Source: Acidobacteriota bacterium
Lineage (GTDB): Bacteria; Acidobacteriota; Terriglobia; Terriglobales; Acidobacteriaceae
NCBI GenBank assembly: GCA_023265315.1
Contig: JAHFUA010000002.1
Span: 21,266-85,265 of the forward strand
Direction: 5' to 3'
DNA length: 64,000 nucleotides
Under the pieces are notes generated by a model. That model worked only from the letters and a program-made list of their open reading frames with translations, did no database searches and had not been told where the DNA came from. Below are positions 22,126-32,188 of the stretch, in pieces (positions within the stretch are counted from its first letter, which is position 1; each line of letters opens with the position of its first letter). The position numbers and the translations under genes were made by a program.

Positions 22126-23091
22126 ATGGGACGTGCCGTTCAGACTCGGGTTGCCTTCCCGCCGTCCTACCTCAATCTGTGGAAATCGGGTGAGCTCGCC
22201 CGCCGCGTCGAACGCGGGCTCAGCAAACTCGGCGATTGTACCCTCTGCCCGCGTGATTGCCACGTCAACCGCCTGGCCGACAAGTTCGCGGTCTGCCGCT
22301 CTGGCCGTTACCTGCGGGTCAGCAGCCATTTCCCCCACTTCGGCGAAGAAGACTGCCTGCGGGGGACGCGCGGCTCAGGGACCATCTTCTTCAGCGGCTG
22401 CAACCTGCGCTGCGTCTTCTGCCAGAACTTCGAGGCGAGCTGGCGCGTGGAAGGCGAGATCGCGCCTCCCCAGAAATTGGCCTCCATGATGCTCGAGCTC
22501 GAGGGGCGGGGCTGCCACAACATCAACCTGGTGACGCCTGAACACGTGGTGCCGCAGATCCTGGAAGCGTTGCTAATCGCGGTCGAGGGCGGGCTGCGGC
22601 TGCCGCTGGTGTACAACACCGGCGCCTATGACTCGCTCGACTCGCTTGAGCTGATGGATGGCCTGGTTGACGTCTACATGCCGGACTTCAAGTTCTGGGA
22701 TCCGGAGATGGCGCGCCGCTACCTCCGCGCACCCGACTACCCGGAGGCGGCCCGCCGCGCCATTAAGGAAATGCACCGGCAGGTCGGGCCGCTGGTGGTG
22801 GATGAGAGCGGGCTGGCGTTGCGCGGCGTGATCCTGCGCCATCTGGTCATGCCCGGCGACATTGCCGGCACACGCGAGATTCTGCACTGGATCGCCCGCG
22901 AACTCGGCCCCGACACCTACCTCAACGTCATGCCGCAGTACTATCCCGCGGGCAAGGTGAGCGCCAAGGAGCACGCTGAGATCAACCGCTGCATCACGCT
23001 CGAGGAATTCCAGGAGGCGCTGGGAACCGCCTCAGAAGCCGGCTTGCGCCGTCTGGACAACCGGTCGGTGCTTCGCGCCCTCATGCGGTGA
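22126..23091 (+). CDS. Radical SAM protein (PflX/COG1313-like)
   Basis: GSGTIFFSGCNLRCVFCQNFEAS; MNVMPQYYP-like tail; start site uncertain. Confidence 0.85.
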   Translation: MGRAVQTRVAFPPSYLNLWKSGELARRVERGLSKLGDCTLCPRDCHVNRLADKFAVCRSGRYLRVSSHFPHFGEEDCLRGTRGSGTIFFSGCNLRCVFCQNFEASWRVEGEIAPPQKLASMMLELEGRGCHNINLVTPEHVVPQILEALLIAVEGGLRLPLVYNTGAYDSLDSLELMDGLVDVYMPDFKFWDPEMARRYLRAPDYPEAARRAIKEMHRQVGPLVVDESGLALRGVILRHLVMPGDIAGTREILHWIARELGPDTYLNVMPQYYPAGKVSAKEHAEINRCITLEEFQEALGTASEAGLRRLDNRSVLRALMR

Positions 23092-23099
23092 GGCGGCAG

Positions 23100-24575
23100 C
23101 TACCCTTTGACCACGGCAACGGGCTCCAGCCGCGCGACTTTCTTGCCGATGCCGGCACGCTCGACAACGTCGACTACGCGCGAGACGTCCTTGTAAGCCT
23201 GGGGCGCTTCTTCCGCCAGCCCCGATATCGAACCGGCGCGCACGGCAATGCCACGGCTCTTCAGCTCCTGCCGCAACTCCTCGCCCCGCACCATCTTTCT
23301 GGCGCGGGCGCGGCTCCACACCCGTCCGGCGCCATGGCAGGTTGAGCCGAAGGTCCGTTCCATCGAATCCAGGGTGCCGATTAGCACGTACGACGCCGTA
23401 CCCATCGAGCCTGGGATCAGCACCGGCTGGCCGATGTCGCGCAGGTCGTCCGGCAACCCGGGCGAACCTGGACCGAAGGCCCGGGTTGCGCCTTTGCGGT
23501 GCACGCACACCTGCATGCGGGTCCCGCCTACCTCGTGTTCTTCGATCTTGGCCATGTTGTGGGCGATGTCGTAGACCTGGTGGAGGTCGAAGGCGAGCAC
23601 CTTGCCGGCCAGTACTTGCTCAAAGGAGCGCCGGATGTGGCCGGCCAGCACTTGGCGGTTGGCGAAGGCAAAATTGGCCGCGCAGGCCATGGCATGGAAA
23701 TACTGCTGCCCATCCTCGGACGCAAAGGGCGCGCACACCAACTCGCGGTCGGGAAGTTCGATGCCGAGGTCGCGCACCGTTTTCTGAAAGCGCGCGACGT
23801 AATCCTCGCAGACCTGGTGGCCGAAGCCGCGCGAGCCGCAGTGGATCTGCACCACTGCCTGGCCGGGGAACAAGCCCAAGCGCTCGGCCACGGTCTCGTC
23901 GTAGACTTCTGTGACGCGATCCACCTCGATGAAATGATTGCCCGCGCCCAGCGTGCCGAGCTGGCCACGTCCACGTTCCCGCGCTTTGTGGGAAACGTAT
24001 TCGGGATCGGCTCCGGGCATGGCACCGAACTCCTCTGTGTGTTCGAGGTCTTCCTTACGGGCGAGGCTGCGCTCTCGCGTCCAGCGCGCGCCTTCCACTA
24101 GCACCTTGTCCAGTTCGGCGTCCTGCAGCTTGATCTCACCGTGGACTCCCACCCCGCTGGGACAGTTGCGATAGATCGCCGAGGCCAGATCGTTCAGGAA
24201 CGGGGAGATCTCTTCCGCTAAGGCTTCCGAAGCCAGCAGGCGCACCCCGCAGTTGATGTCGTAGCCCACACCTCCGGGCGAGATGATGCCATCGGGCAAC
24301 TTAGTAGCGACTACGCCGCCGATGGGAAAGCCGTACCCCTGGTGGATGTCGGGCATGGCGATGGCGTACTTGACGATTCCGGGCAAGGTGGCAGTGTTGA
24401 CCAACTGCTCTACCGAGTTGTCGGTCAGGGACGCCTCAAGCAAGGCTTCGTCAGCGTAGAGCCGGGCCGGCGCTCGCATGTCCTCGCGGAAATCACGCGG
24501 AATCTCCCACACCTGTTCTGAAATACGCTTGAAATCAGAGCGCGCAATCGTGCGAGTTGGAGATGGTTTCCCCAT
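23100..24575 (-). CDS. rtcB: RNA-splicing ligase RtcB
   Basis: [51 protein letters not shown]. Confidence 0.95.
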   Translation of the reverse strand: MGKPSPTRTIARSDFKRISEQVWEIPRDFREDMRAPARLYADEALLEASLTDNSVEQLVNTATLPGIVKYAIAMPDIHQGYGFPIGGVVATKLPDGIISPGGVGYDINCGVRLLASEALAEEISPFLNDLASAIYRNCPSGVGVHGEIKLQDAELDKVLVEGARWTRERSLARKEDLEHTEEFGAMPGADPEYVSHKARERGRGQLGTLGAGNHFIEVDRVTEVYDETVAERLGLFPGQAVVQIHCGSRGFGHQVCEDYVARFQKTVRDLGIELPDRELVCAPFASEDGQQYFHAMACAANFAFANRQVLAGHIRRSFEQVLAGKVLAFDLHQVYDIAHNMAKIEEHEVGGTRMQVCVHRKGATRAFGPGSPGLPDDLRDIGQPVLIPGSMGTASYVLIGTLDSMERTFGSTCHGAGRVWSRARARKMVRGEELRQELKSRGIAVRAGSISGLAEEAPQAYKDVSRVVDVVERAGIGKKVARLEPVAVVKG

Positions 24576-24585
24576 TCTTTGCCAC

Positions 24586-24999
24586 TCAAACGTCCACCAC
24601 AAGGGTGGCTTCCCAGCCATCCGGTAGCCGCTCGATTTTCAGACCGTGGAAGGTCACTGCTTTAATGCTACGCCGAATCGAAGCATTGGGCTCACCATGC
24701 AGGGATGCGCGCAGAAAGGTCTCAGAAATTGCGATCACCTGGAAACCGGAATAGGATTCCTGGTGAACGTCCTGAAGATACAGAATCTCGTTTAACCAAT
24801 TCACCAGCAGGGTTTCGCGATCGACGCCTGAAACTTCAACTTCCCGGCTAACGGTTTCCTGAGTGTCTGTGGGTTGCCCCTGGATGGCACAGAGGGCGTG
24901 GGCGGCAAGCACAAACAGCTCGGCCAGGTCACGTCCTCGGACCGTGAAAGCGCGGTCGGCAGTGTGTTCCACTTCCCGGAATTGCGAGTCATTGGCCAT
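24586..24999 (-). CDS. Archease
   Basis: [50 protein letters not shown]; immediately upstream of rtcB. Confidence 0.94.
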   Translation of the reverse strand: MANDSQFREVEHTADRAFTVRGRDLAELFVLAAHALCAIQGQPTDTQETVSREVEVSGVDRETLLVNWLNEILYLQDVHQESYSGFQVIAISETFLRASLHGEPNASIRRSIKAVTFHGLKIERLPDGWEATLVVDV

Positions 25000-25091
25000 A
25001 GGCGATCAATCTGAGCGTTGCCAGGAATCGCTCACTTGAATTTTCACCCTTGCTTCCTTGAACAAAATAGCCCCTGCAGACAAACGCTCCA

Positions 25092-25105
25092 GTGACCACG
25101 CTCAC
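25092..25105. promoter_or_regulatory. CRP/FNR-like palindrome GTGACCACGCTCAC
   Basis: Exact GTGA-N6-TCAC upstream of UspA gene. Confidence 0.5.
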
Positions 25106-25173
25106 AGGGCGACCGCCACGAATCCAGAGTGAGCAACAGCCTGTTCCTCGCCGCCCCGGCTTGTGCTGCGGGG

Positions 25174-25187
25174 GTGACCGCAATCAC
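25174..25187. promoter_or_regulatory. CRP/FNR-like palindrome GTGACCGCAATCAC
   Basis: Exact GTGA-N6-TCAC, 72 bp before UspA start. Confidence 0.55.
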
Positions 25188-25259
25188 TGCAACATCCCAG
25201 TCCCCGTATTAACCTCAAGATGCCAACATGTTTCTCACCAAAGCGGGAGGAGGTGTCTC

Positions 25260-26126
25260 ATGCCCGTGGTGGAAGGGAAAGCCCGCGTCGCACTCAAGAA
25301 TATCCTGTTCCCAACTGACTTCTCGGAACGCTCAGCCGCGGCCCTGCCCTATGCCGCCGCCGTCGCACGCCGTTACCAAGCCAAGGTCTACCTGGCGCAT
25401 GTGGTCATGATGGAACCGGCGGTTGCACCGGCAGCCGGCCCACCGGTTTCGGACTGGAAAATGGCAGAACAGGAGATGGCGATCCTGGACCGCTGCGATC
25501 TGCTGAACGGGATACCCTACGAGACCCTGGTGGAAGAAGGAGAGATCGGGGATGTGCTCTCCGAGATGATCCGGCAGCGGGAGATCGACCTCATCATTTT
25601 GGGCACACATGGGCGAGGAGGATTCAAGAAGCTGATCCTGGGATCGGTGGCGGAGGAGATCATCCGCGAGGCGCCGTGCCCGGTGCTGGCGGTCGGGCCG
25701 GAAGTGCCATCGCGTGCACAGTTCCCTGGCGACATGCGCCATATCCTCTGTGCCACGGACTTCGGCCCCGGATCGCTTACCGCCCTGGAGTATGCGGTTT
25801 CTTTCGCCGAAGAGAACAGGGCCCGGCTGACGATCGTGCATATCGTGGAGCCTTATAATCCCCTGCTGGCGCCGAAGAGTCGAGAGGACGCGTTCCAGCA
25901 GTTGCTGCCGGCGGACGTGGTTCTGGCCTCGCCGCCGGAGTTCGTCGTCAAGATCGGCTCAGCGGCGGAGGTCATCCTCGAACTGGCTGGTGACAAGCAA
26001 AGCGATTTGATCGTGATGGGCGCCCATGAAACGCCGGTTGGGGCGCTGTCGACTCGTTTGGTCTGGCCGACTTTGCATCGTATCCTTTGTGAGGCGCGGT
26101 CTCCGGTGCTGACCGTACGGGGATAG
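25260..26126 (+). CDS. Universal stress protein, two tandem UspA domains
   Basis: NILFPTDFSERSAAALPYA...ILGTHGRGGFKKLILGSVAEEIIREAPCPVL; second HILCATDFGPGS...IVMGAHE. Confidence 0.93.
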   Translation: MPVVEGKARVALKNILFPTDFSERSAAALPYAAAVARRYQAKVYLAHVVMMEPAVAPAAGPPVSDWKMAEQEMAILDRCDLLNGIPYETLVEEGEIGDVLSEMIRQREIDLIILGTHGRGGFKKLILGSVAEEIIREAPCPVLAVGPEVPSRAQFPGDMRHILCATDFGPGSLTALEYAVSFAEENRARLTIVHIVEPYNPLLAPKSREDAFQQLLPADVVLASPPEFVVKIGSAAEVILELAGDKQSDLIVMGAHETPVGALSTRLVWPTLHRILCEARSPVLTVRG

Positions 26127-26187
26127 TTGCCTGGCCAACCGAGATCGGCACGGGAATGGCCATCGCCCCAGACCCGAACCGTGGGCA

Positions 26188-26201
26188 GTGATTCCAGTCA
26201 C
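26188..26201. promoter_or_regulatory. CRP/FNR-like palindrome GTGATTCCAGTCAC
   Basis: Exact GTGA-N6-TCAC, 89 bp before 26291 ORF. Confidence 0.55.
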
Positions 26202-26290
26202 TGCGCGGCCTTCCAATGGGGTTCAAGATAAAGAAGGGGATGGCCTAGGGCCATCCGGCTGCAGTCGCGAGGATTGCAGGGAGGCAGCAT

Positions 26291-26770
26291 ATGTTTTCGA
26301 TTCGATTGGTCCAACTGATCGAGGCCCACGCTGACAAGCTGTCTCAGGGGCTGATGCACAGCCTCGAGACTTCGCCGCGATCGAGCGAGCTGTTGCGCAA
26401 GGTGCCTGCCGACGAATTAAACAGCCGGGTGCAGGAGATCTATCGCAATCTCGGCGACTGGTTGCTGACCAAGACCGAGTCGGAGATCGAAGAGAGATAC
26501 ACCGGCTTGGGCATGCGGCGGGCGCGGCAGGGCGTGCCTTTCAGCCAGTTTGAGTGGGCTATCATCCTTACCAAAGAATATCTGTGGCAACACCTGGAGA
26601 GCGAAGGCCTGCTGGAGGAACCCGTCGAACTTCTGGGCGAACTGGAGCTGCTCCACAACCTGGAGCGGTTCTTTGATCGGGCAATCTATTTCGCCGCTGT
26701 GGGCTATGAGAGCGCGTCCGGGCACGAGGCGGCGCATCGAGGCGCCGCGCCGGCGGCAGCGCGGCGATGA
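26291..26770 (+). CDS. RsbR/histidine-kinase N-terminal (globin-like) domain protein, stand-alone
   Basis: All-helical; VQEIYRNLGDWLLTKTESEIEERYTGLGMRRARQGVPFSQFEWAIILTKEYLWQHL. Confidence 0.6.
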   Translation: MFSIRLVQLIEAHADKLSQGLMHSLETSPRSSELLRKVPADELNSRVQEIYRNLGDWLLTKTESEIEERYTGLGMRRARQGVPFSQFEWAIILTKEYLWQHLESEGLLEEPVELLGELELLHNLERFFDRAIYFAAVGYESASGHEAAHRGAAPAAARR

Positions 26771-26834
26771 TCGGTCTCGGGGGTGACGGATCGCCTGAGA
26801 CCAACGCAACCGCCTAAGCAACACGGAGGTCATT

Positions 26835-27314
26835 ATGCCAAGCAACACGCTGACAGAACTTCTGGATAGTCACAACATCAAGTACACGATCATTACTCAC
26901 TCGGTGGCCTACACCGCCCAGGGAATTGCGGCCCTGACCCATATTCCCGGCCAGGAGCTGGCCAAGACCGTGATCGTGAACCTCGACGACTCGCTGGCCA
27001 TGGCGGTCCTGCCGGCCTCGTGCCAGGTGGATCTGGCTGCCCTGCGGGCGGCGACGGGAGCGAATACCGTCACGCTCGCCAAAGAAAAGGACTTCATGCA
27101 TCGTTTCCCGGGATGCGAGACCGGCGCCATGCCTCCTTTCGGCAATCTCTACGGCATGAACATCTTCGTGGACGAGACCCTGACCAAGGACCAAGAGATC
27201 GCGTTCAATGCCGGGTCGCACCGGGAACTGATGCGGCTTGCCTATGAAGATTTCGCCCGAGTGGCGAAGCCGACGGTATTGCAGTTTGCCCTGCCACGCC
27301 CGCGAGCCGCTTGA
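26835..27314 (+). CDS. YbaK/aminoacyl-tRNA deacylase family protein
   Basis: HNIKYTIITHSVAYTAQGIAALTHIPGQELAKTVIVN...ALPASCQVDL...GCETGAMPPFGNLYG. Confidence 0.9.
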   Translation: MPSNTLTELLDSHNIKYTIITHSVAYTAQGIAALTHIPGQELAKTVIVNLDDSLAMAVLPASCQVDLAALRAATGANTVTLAKEKDFMHRFPGCETGAMPPFGNLYGMNIFVDETLTKDQEIAFNAGSHRELMRLAYEDFARVAKPTVLQFALPRPRAA

Positions 27315-27475
27315 GACTCGGAGTCCGGGCCAGGAACAGTGCCTGGGTCACACGGACCGCAAAACGCGGCAGGGGTGTCTTCGGCAGGCCACGGCTCTCC
27401 TAGTCAGCCACAGCCCGCGGCACTATAACCTTGCCACAAGCCTCAGCCATCCCCGGATCTCCATCCGCGAAATGC

Positions 27476-28825
27476 TCAGTCGCGAGTGGCTATAAGCACT
27501 CCTGCTGGGCCTGGCAGAGGCACACGGCGTATGTCCCGGAAGCCGGCCTCGGCAAGCCAGGCCGCGTACTCCGGCTCGCTGTAGCTGCTGCCAGCGCGCG
27601 TGCCCACCAGCATGTTAAGCGAGAACAGGGCGGCAAACCGGGGCGCGGTCTTCTCCGGCTCCAGGATGAAATCCTGCACCAGCACGCGTCCTCCGGGAGC
27701 AAGAGCGGCATGCACCCGCTGGTAGAGCGCGCGGTTTTCTTTCGGTGAAAACATGTGGCAGATAGCGGAGAGCAGCACCAGGTCGAAACCGTGTCCTAGG
27801 GGATCGCGGAGCATATCCCCGACGCGCGCGTGGATGCGGCCGACGAGACCCGCCCTGCGAATGTACTCCTGGGTGAGCGGGAGGACATCGGCGAGGTCCA
27901 GCACTTCGGCCGTCACGCCGGAATTCGCCCGGGCAAAGGCGATGGAGTATGCGGCGGACCCGCCTCCCAGGTCGAGGATGCGGCGGATGCCCTCCGTTCC
28001 CGCGGCGTTCACCACCGCCTGAGATCTCTCCCGGGCGTTGCGGTCCATGGCGGCGATGAACGTGTTCACCCATTCGCCATCGCCCGTTTTTGGGGCCGGC
28101 GTTCCCGCGCGCACCGATGCGGTGAGGTTGGACCAGCGGTGCCAGAGATTAGCCGTGTGCAGCAGGGCTTTGCGGGCGCTGTCCGGAGAGGCTTCCGCGA
28201 AGAAACGCGCGCTCAGCGGCGTGTTGCGGAAGATTCCATTCTCCTTGCGCAGCAGCTTCAGGGCGGCAAGCGCATGGAGAAGCATCTCCGTGCCTCGCCG
28301 GCTGGACTGGATCCTCTCGGCCACGGCGTCGGCGGACGCGCCGCCGGCAAGCGCCGTGAAAACGTCCAACTCCAGCGCCGTCAAAACCGTCCGGCTGAAC
28401 ATGAATCCGCGGATCAGTTCGTTGATGTCGTCGGGTAAGGCACCGGCCTGGTCCCTAGCCTTCAGCATGGCGCGATACTGGTTGCCATGTTCGGTGATCA
28501 GCGCCTTCATCGCCGGGGCATCGTTCCACACCAGCCGCGACACGGGTTTGCCGGATCGCAAGTGCGACGCAACGATCTCGGGCACGTCCGCAGCCTTCAC
28601 TCCCCGGTACCAGACGCCATCGGGGTAAATGATTACCACTGGGCCCTCGTCGCACAGCCCCAGACATCCGCAGGTCGTGACCTGAACTTCGCCGGCAGCG
28701 CCCTCGATATCCAATTCGCGGTTTAGGGCGGCGAGCACATCCCAGGAGCAGGCGGCGGAACAAGAGTTCACACCCTCCGGCTTTTCCTGCCTGCAAACGA
28801 AGACGTGATACTGGAACGGTTCCAC
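27476..28825 (-). CDS. Thioredoxin-like [2Fe-2S] ferredoxin domain fused to SAM-dependent O-methyltransferase-like domain
   Basis: N-term CRQEKPEGVNSCSAACSWDVL...TTCGCLGLCDEGPVVIIYPDGVWYRGV; then ILDLGGGSAAYSIAFARANSGVTAEVLDLADVL...GHGFDLVLLSAICHMFSPKEN...APGGRVLVQDFIL. Confidence 0.88.
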   Translation of the reverse strand: MEPFQYHVFVCRQEKPEGVNSCSAACSWDVLAALNRELDIEGAAGEVQVTTCGCLGLCDEGPVVIIYPDGVWYRGVKAADVPEIVASHLRSGKPVSRLVWNDAPAMKALITEHGNQYRAMLKARDQAGALPDDINELIRGFMFSRTVLTALELDVFTALAGGASADAVAERIQSSRRGTEMLLHALAALKLLRKENGIFRNTPLSARFFAEASPDSARKALLHTANLWHRWSNLTASVRAGTPAPKTGDGEWVNTFIAAMDRNARERSQAVVNAAGTEGIRRILDLGGGSAAYSIAFARANSGVTAEVLDLADVLPLTQEYIRRAGLVGRIHARVGDMLRDPLGHGFDLVLLSAICHMFSPKENRALYQRVHAALAPGGRVLVQDFILEPEKTAPRFAALFSLNMLVGTRAGSSYSEPEYAAWLAEAGFRDIRRVPLPGPAGVLIATRD

Positions 28826-28920
28826 TGTGTCCTCCTTCTAAACCCGTCTCCTAAATCGTCAATGGTGGCTGCGAGCTGGTCCGCAGGGGCTAAAACCCGC
28901 ACAAATACAGAACCTTCAGC

Positions 28921-28940
28921 GGCACGGCTGAAGCCGTGCC
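28921..28940. repeat. REP-like palindrome GGCACGGCTGAAGCCGTGCC
   Basis: Perfect inverted repeat, intergenic. Confidence 0.5.
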
Positions 28941-28957
28941 CTCCCCGGAGAATCGGC

Positions 28958-30202
28958 TTACAGAGCGATCAGCTCCGGCCGCTTCATCTGGCTTCGCACT
29001 GCTACCGACAAGCGGCGGATGCCCTCGCGGATCCGCTCCGGCGGTGCGTTGGAAAAATTCAGCCGCAGGTGACGACGCCCCTCGTCGCCGGTGGCGTAGA
29101 AAGAGTCGCCGGGCACGAAGGCCACGTTTTGCTGCAATGCCGCGTCGAAGAGCGTCTGACACTCGATGTCCGCCGGCAGGGTCACCCACAGGAACAAGCC
29201 TCCCGCGGGATGGGTCCATGTGACCTGCGGCGGAAAGAATTCCTGGAGCGCTGCCAGCATGGCATCGCGACGCTCGCGATAGACCTGCCGGATCTTCTTG
29301 ACGTGCTCATCGAGAAAGCCGTCGCGCGCCACCTCGTAGGCCACCACCTGGACGAAGGTGCTGGTGTGCAGGTCTGCCCCTTGCTTGAGCTGCACGAGCC
29401 TCGTGATCACTTCCGGCGGAGCCACGATCCATCCCAGGCGCAGACCCGGGGCCAGCGTCTTAGAGAAAGTGCTCAGATAGATCACGTTGCCCAACCGATA
29501 GCCGTCGTCGCGCTGCAGGTTTTCGCGGTCGGCCACGATCAAGGGCGCCAGGTGCTGCCCTTCATACCGCAGTTGACCGTAGGGATCGTCCTCGATGATG
29601 GGAATGCCGTACCGGTCGGCCAGGAGCACCAATTCGTGCCGCCGTCCTTCCGATAGCGTCACCCCTCCCGGATTCTGGAAGTTCGGCAGGATGTACATGA
29701 ACTTCGGTCCGGAGCGCAGCGCTTCTTCCAGCCGCTCGGTCTGCACTCCATCGTCATCGATAGGAACCGAGACGTACTGGGCGCCATAAACATCGAAAGC
29801 CTGAAGTGCACCCAGGTACGTCGGCGCCTCGACCAGCAAGCGGTCGCCGGGATTGACCAGCAGTTTCCCGATCAGATCCAGCGCCTGCTGGGAGCCGGAG
29901 GTGATCAGGACGTTGTCCGCAGCAGCCACGACCCCATAGCGAGACATGTTCTGGGAGATCATCTCCCGCAGCGGAGCGTAACCCTCAGTGGTGCCGTACT
30001 GCAGAGCGCAGGCCCCCTTCTCCGCCAGGACTCGCTGGCAGGCTTGCTGGAATCGCTCGATGGGAAACAATTCCGGCGCGGGCAGGCCGCCGGCGAAGGA
30101 TATAACTTCGGGGCGCTGGGTCAGCTTCAGCAACTCGCGGATCACCGAACTCTTGATGACCTTCGTCCGCTGTGCAAAGCGATAAGTCCAAGACGTTGAC
30201 AT
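28958..30202 (-). CDS. PLP-dependent aminotransferase (MocR/2-aminoadipate transaminase-like, fold I)
   Basis: VISFAGGLPAPELFP, YGTTEGYAPLREMI, IIEDDPYGQLRYEG, YLSTFSKTLAPGLRLGW. Confidence 0.9.
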   Translation of the reverse strand: MSTSWTYRFAQRTKVIKSSVIRELLKLTQRPEVISFAGGLPAPELFPIERFQQACQRVLAEKGACALQYGTTEGYAPLREMISQNMSRYGVVAAADNVLITSGSQQALDLIGKLLVNPGDRLLVEAPTYLGALQAFDVYGAQYVSVPIDDDGVQTERLEEALRSGPKFMYILPNFQNPGGVTLSEGRRHELVLLADRYGIPIIEDDPYGQLRYEGQHLAPLIVADRENLQRDDGYRLGNVIYLSTFSKTLAPGLRLGWIVAPPEVITRLVQLKQGADLHTSTFVQVVAYEVARDGFLDEHVKKIRQVYRERRDAMLAALQEFFPPQVTWTHPAGGLFLWVTLPADIECQTLFDAALQQNVAFVPGDSFYATGDEGRRHLRLNFSNAPPERIREGIRRLSVAVRSQMKRPELIAL

Positions 30203-30322
30203 GCATCCCTCCGACACACACCACACAGTTTAATTCTCAATCGTCGCCTCTTGGAAAGGCTGTGATCTGGATTACGGGCCTTGGTGCGCTCTGGAGGCGT
30301 GTGCCGCGCCTCACGAACTCTG

Positions 30323-30336
30323 GTGACAGGACTCAC
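30323..30336. promoter_or_regulatory. CRP/FNR-like palindrome GTGACAGGACTCAC
   Basis: Exact GTGA-N6-TCAC, 90 bp before 30427; degenerate neighbour GTGATCTGGATTAC at 30262-30275. Confidence 0.55.
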
Positions 30337-30426
30337 TGCGCGGAGATACAAGAAACCAATAACCTGTTGATAAAGAACGCCCCCTCGCAGCCGCTTCATT
30401 GCGGCCAACGAGCTTGGAGGTGTGTT

Positions 30427-31176
30427 ATGTTGCCGGTGTTCTGGCTCGTGCTCCTGGTCATTGGTACCTGCATCTCTCTGCTGATGCTGGGGCTCGGGGG
30501 AAAAGCAATCTACAACCGCTATCGCGGAGGCCGGGCAGTCACCTGCCCGGAAACTCACCAGCAGGTCGGGGTGAGATTCGATGCGCTGCGTGCGGCCGTC
30601 ACCGAATTGAGCGGAAGGCCCGCTTTTCGCCTCGCTGACTGCACTCGCTGGCCCATGCGCGCCGATTGCGGCCAGGAATGCATCCCGGAGGCACTCGAAA
30701 CCGCGCCGTATACCAAAGGCGAAGTCGATCTGCCGAAAACCAAGAAGATCTATCACCTTCCGGTGCTGATGGCCGCTTTTGCGGCTTGGGTCTTGGGGGC
30801 GCTCTGGCATTCGCAATACCTGCTGCGCCCATCCTGGACGCAATCGCTAGGGCTGAGCCCAGCCGATCTGCACCGCATCGTCAGGTGGTGGGCTCCTCAC
30901 CTGCTCAGCGTAACGGCCTGCCTTCTGTTTGCCTACGGTGCGGCGTGGCTTTTCGCCTGGCAGGGAGGAAAACGTGCCCGGCAGGGGATCATCACGTCGA
31001 TCTCTCTTTGGTTGGCCGTGGCGGCAGCCAGTCTGCTGGTTACGGGTTGGGCAGGAATCCCAGGAGATCTGCTGAGGATTGAGGCTGCTTACACGTTCCT
31101 GGCGAGCGTCGTGATTGGCGCAATCATCGGTGGGTTGAGCGGCAGACTGGGGGAATCGGCGTTCGAACAGCAGTGA
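30427..31176 (+). CDS. Multi-pass membrane protein of unknown function with Cys-containing loop
   Basis: MLPVFWLVLLVIGTCISLLMLGLGGKAIYNRY...LADCTRWPMRADCGQECIPEA...four further hydrophobic segments. Confidence 0.7.
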   Translation: MLPVFWLVLLVIGTCISLLMLGLGGKAIYNRYRGGRAVTCPETHQQVGVRFDALRAAVTELSGRPAFRLADCTRWPMRADCGQECIPEALETAPYTKGEVDLPKTKKIYHLPVLMAAFAAWVLGALWHSQYLLRPSWTQSLGLSPADLHRIVRWWAPHLLSVTACLLFAYGAAWLFAWQGGKRARQGIITSISLWLAVAAASLLVTGWAGIPGDLLRIEAAYTFLASVVIGAIIGGLSGRLGESAFEQQ

Positions 31177-31303
31177 GAGGCGATCCGCGACTTCTGCGTC
31201 CAACCGTGCCTGCCCACGCCGTTGTGCAACCCCGCGTCACGTTTATTGGTCACAGACACGGCATCACGGCTATGGTAAGCAAGGGCACGCTCGGAGGTGC
31301 CCC

Positions 31304-32122
31304 GTGGCTTATGGAAGCTTGCGTCACCTGCGATTGGCTTTTCTCGGCGCCGGAAGCATCGCCGCGCCGCTAATCGAGCGCCTGGTGAAGTCAGGCGCCA
31401 TCTCACCCGAAAACATCCTTGCTACCGACGGGCGACCGGAGCGCCTGGTGGAAATGCAGCGGCGGTTCGGTATCATGGTCTCGCCGCATAACAGCGCGGC
31501 AACCTCTTTCGCTGATTCCATTCTTCTCTCTGCACCCCCCGACGTGGCAGCAGCCGTGCTCGCTGAATTGCGTGGCCGCCTGGCTCGCGACCAGTTGATC
31601 ATCTCCCTCGTCGCTGGCGTTACCACCGCGGTGATAGAAGATCATCTGGGACAGGCGATCGCGGTGGTGCGCGTGGTTCCCAACCTTCCGTGTACTGTCG
31701 GTTGTGGCGTGATCCCCTACTGCCTGGGCCGGTACGCAAAGCCTTCCGATCAGGGGCGGGCAACGACGCTGCTGTCCGTCTTGGGGTGTTCTGTCAAAAT
31801 CCGCGAGGATCAGATGAATGCCGCCGCGGCGGTCACTGCGGCTGGTCCCAGTTACATCTTGCCGGTGATCAAGACGCTGATCCAGGCGGCCGTGCGGAAT
31901 GGACTGGCGGAAGGCGAGGCTCGCTCCCTGGTGGCACGTATGGTGCGGGGAACGGGGGAGCTGGCGGCAGAAACCCGAGAGGACTTGGACACGCTCACCC
32001 TGAAGATCGGCGCCAGTATCCCCAACGAAGAACAGGTGTGTGCCTTATTCACTGAAGCCTTCGAAACTGCAATGAAGAAGCTGACCGGGGAGGAGAAAGA
32101 ACCTGCGGCCGCGGCAGCGTAG
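31304..32122 (+). CDS. proC: Pyrroline-5-carboxylate reductase family protein
   Basis: LAFLGAGSIAAPLIERLVKSG, VVPNLPCTVGCGVI, AAAVTAAGPSYILPVI; GTG start. Confidence 0.85.
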   Translation: MAYGSLRHLRLAFLGAGSIAAPLIERLVKSGAISPENILATDGRPERLVEMQRRFGIMVSPHNSAATSFADSILLSAPPDVAAAVLAELRGRLARDQLIISLVAGVTTAVIEDHLGQAIAVVRVVPNLPCTVGCGVIPYCLGRYAKPSDQGRATTLLSVLGCSVKIREDQMNAAAAVTAAGPSYILPVIKTLIQAAVRNGLAEGEARSLVARMVRGTGELAAETREDLDTLTLKIGASIPNEEQVCALFTEAFETAMKKLTGEEKEPAAAAA

Positions 32123-32188
32123 GTCGTGGAAGCACAAACGTCAAACGAGCAGCGTGTTGCTCAAGCACTTAGAAAACTGGAGACGCCG

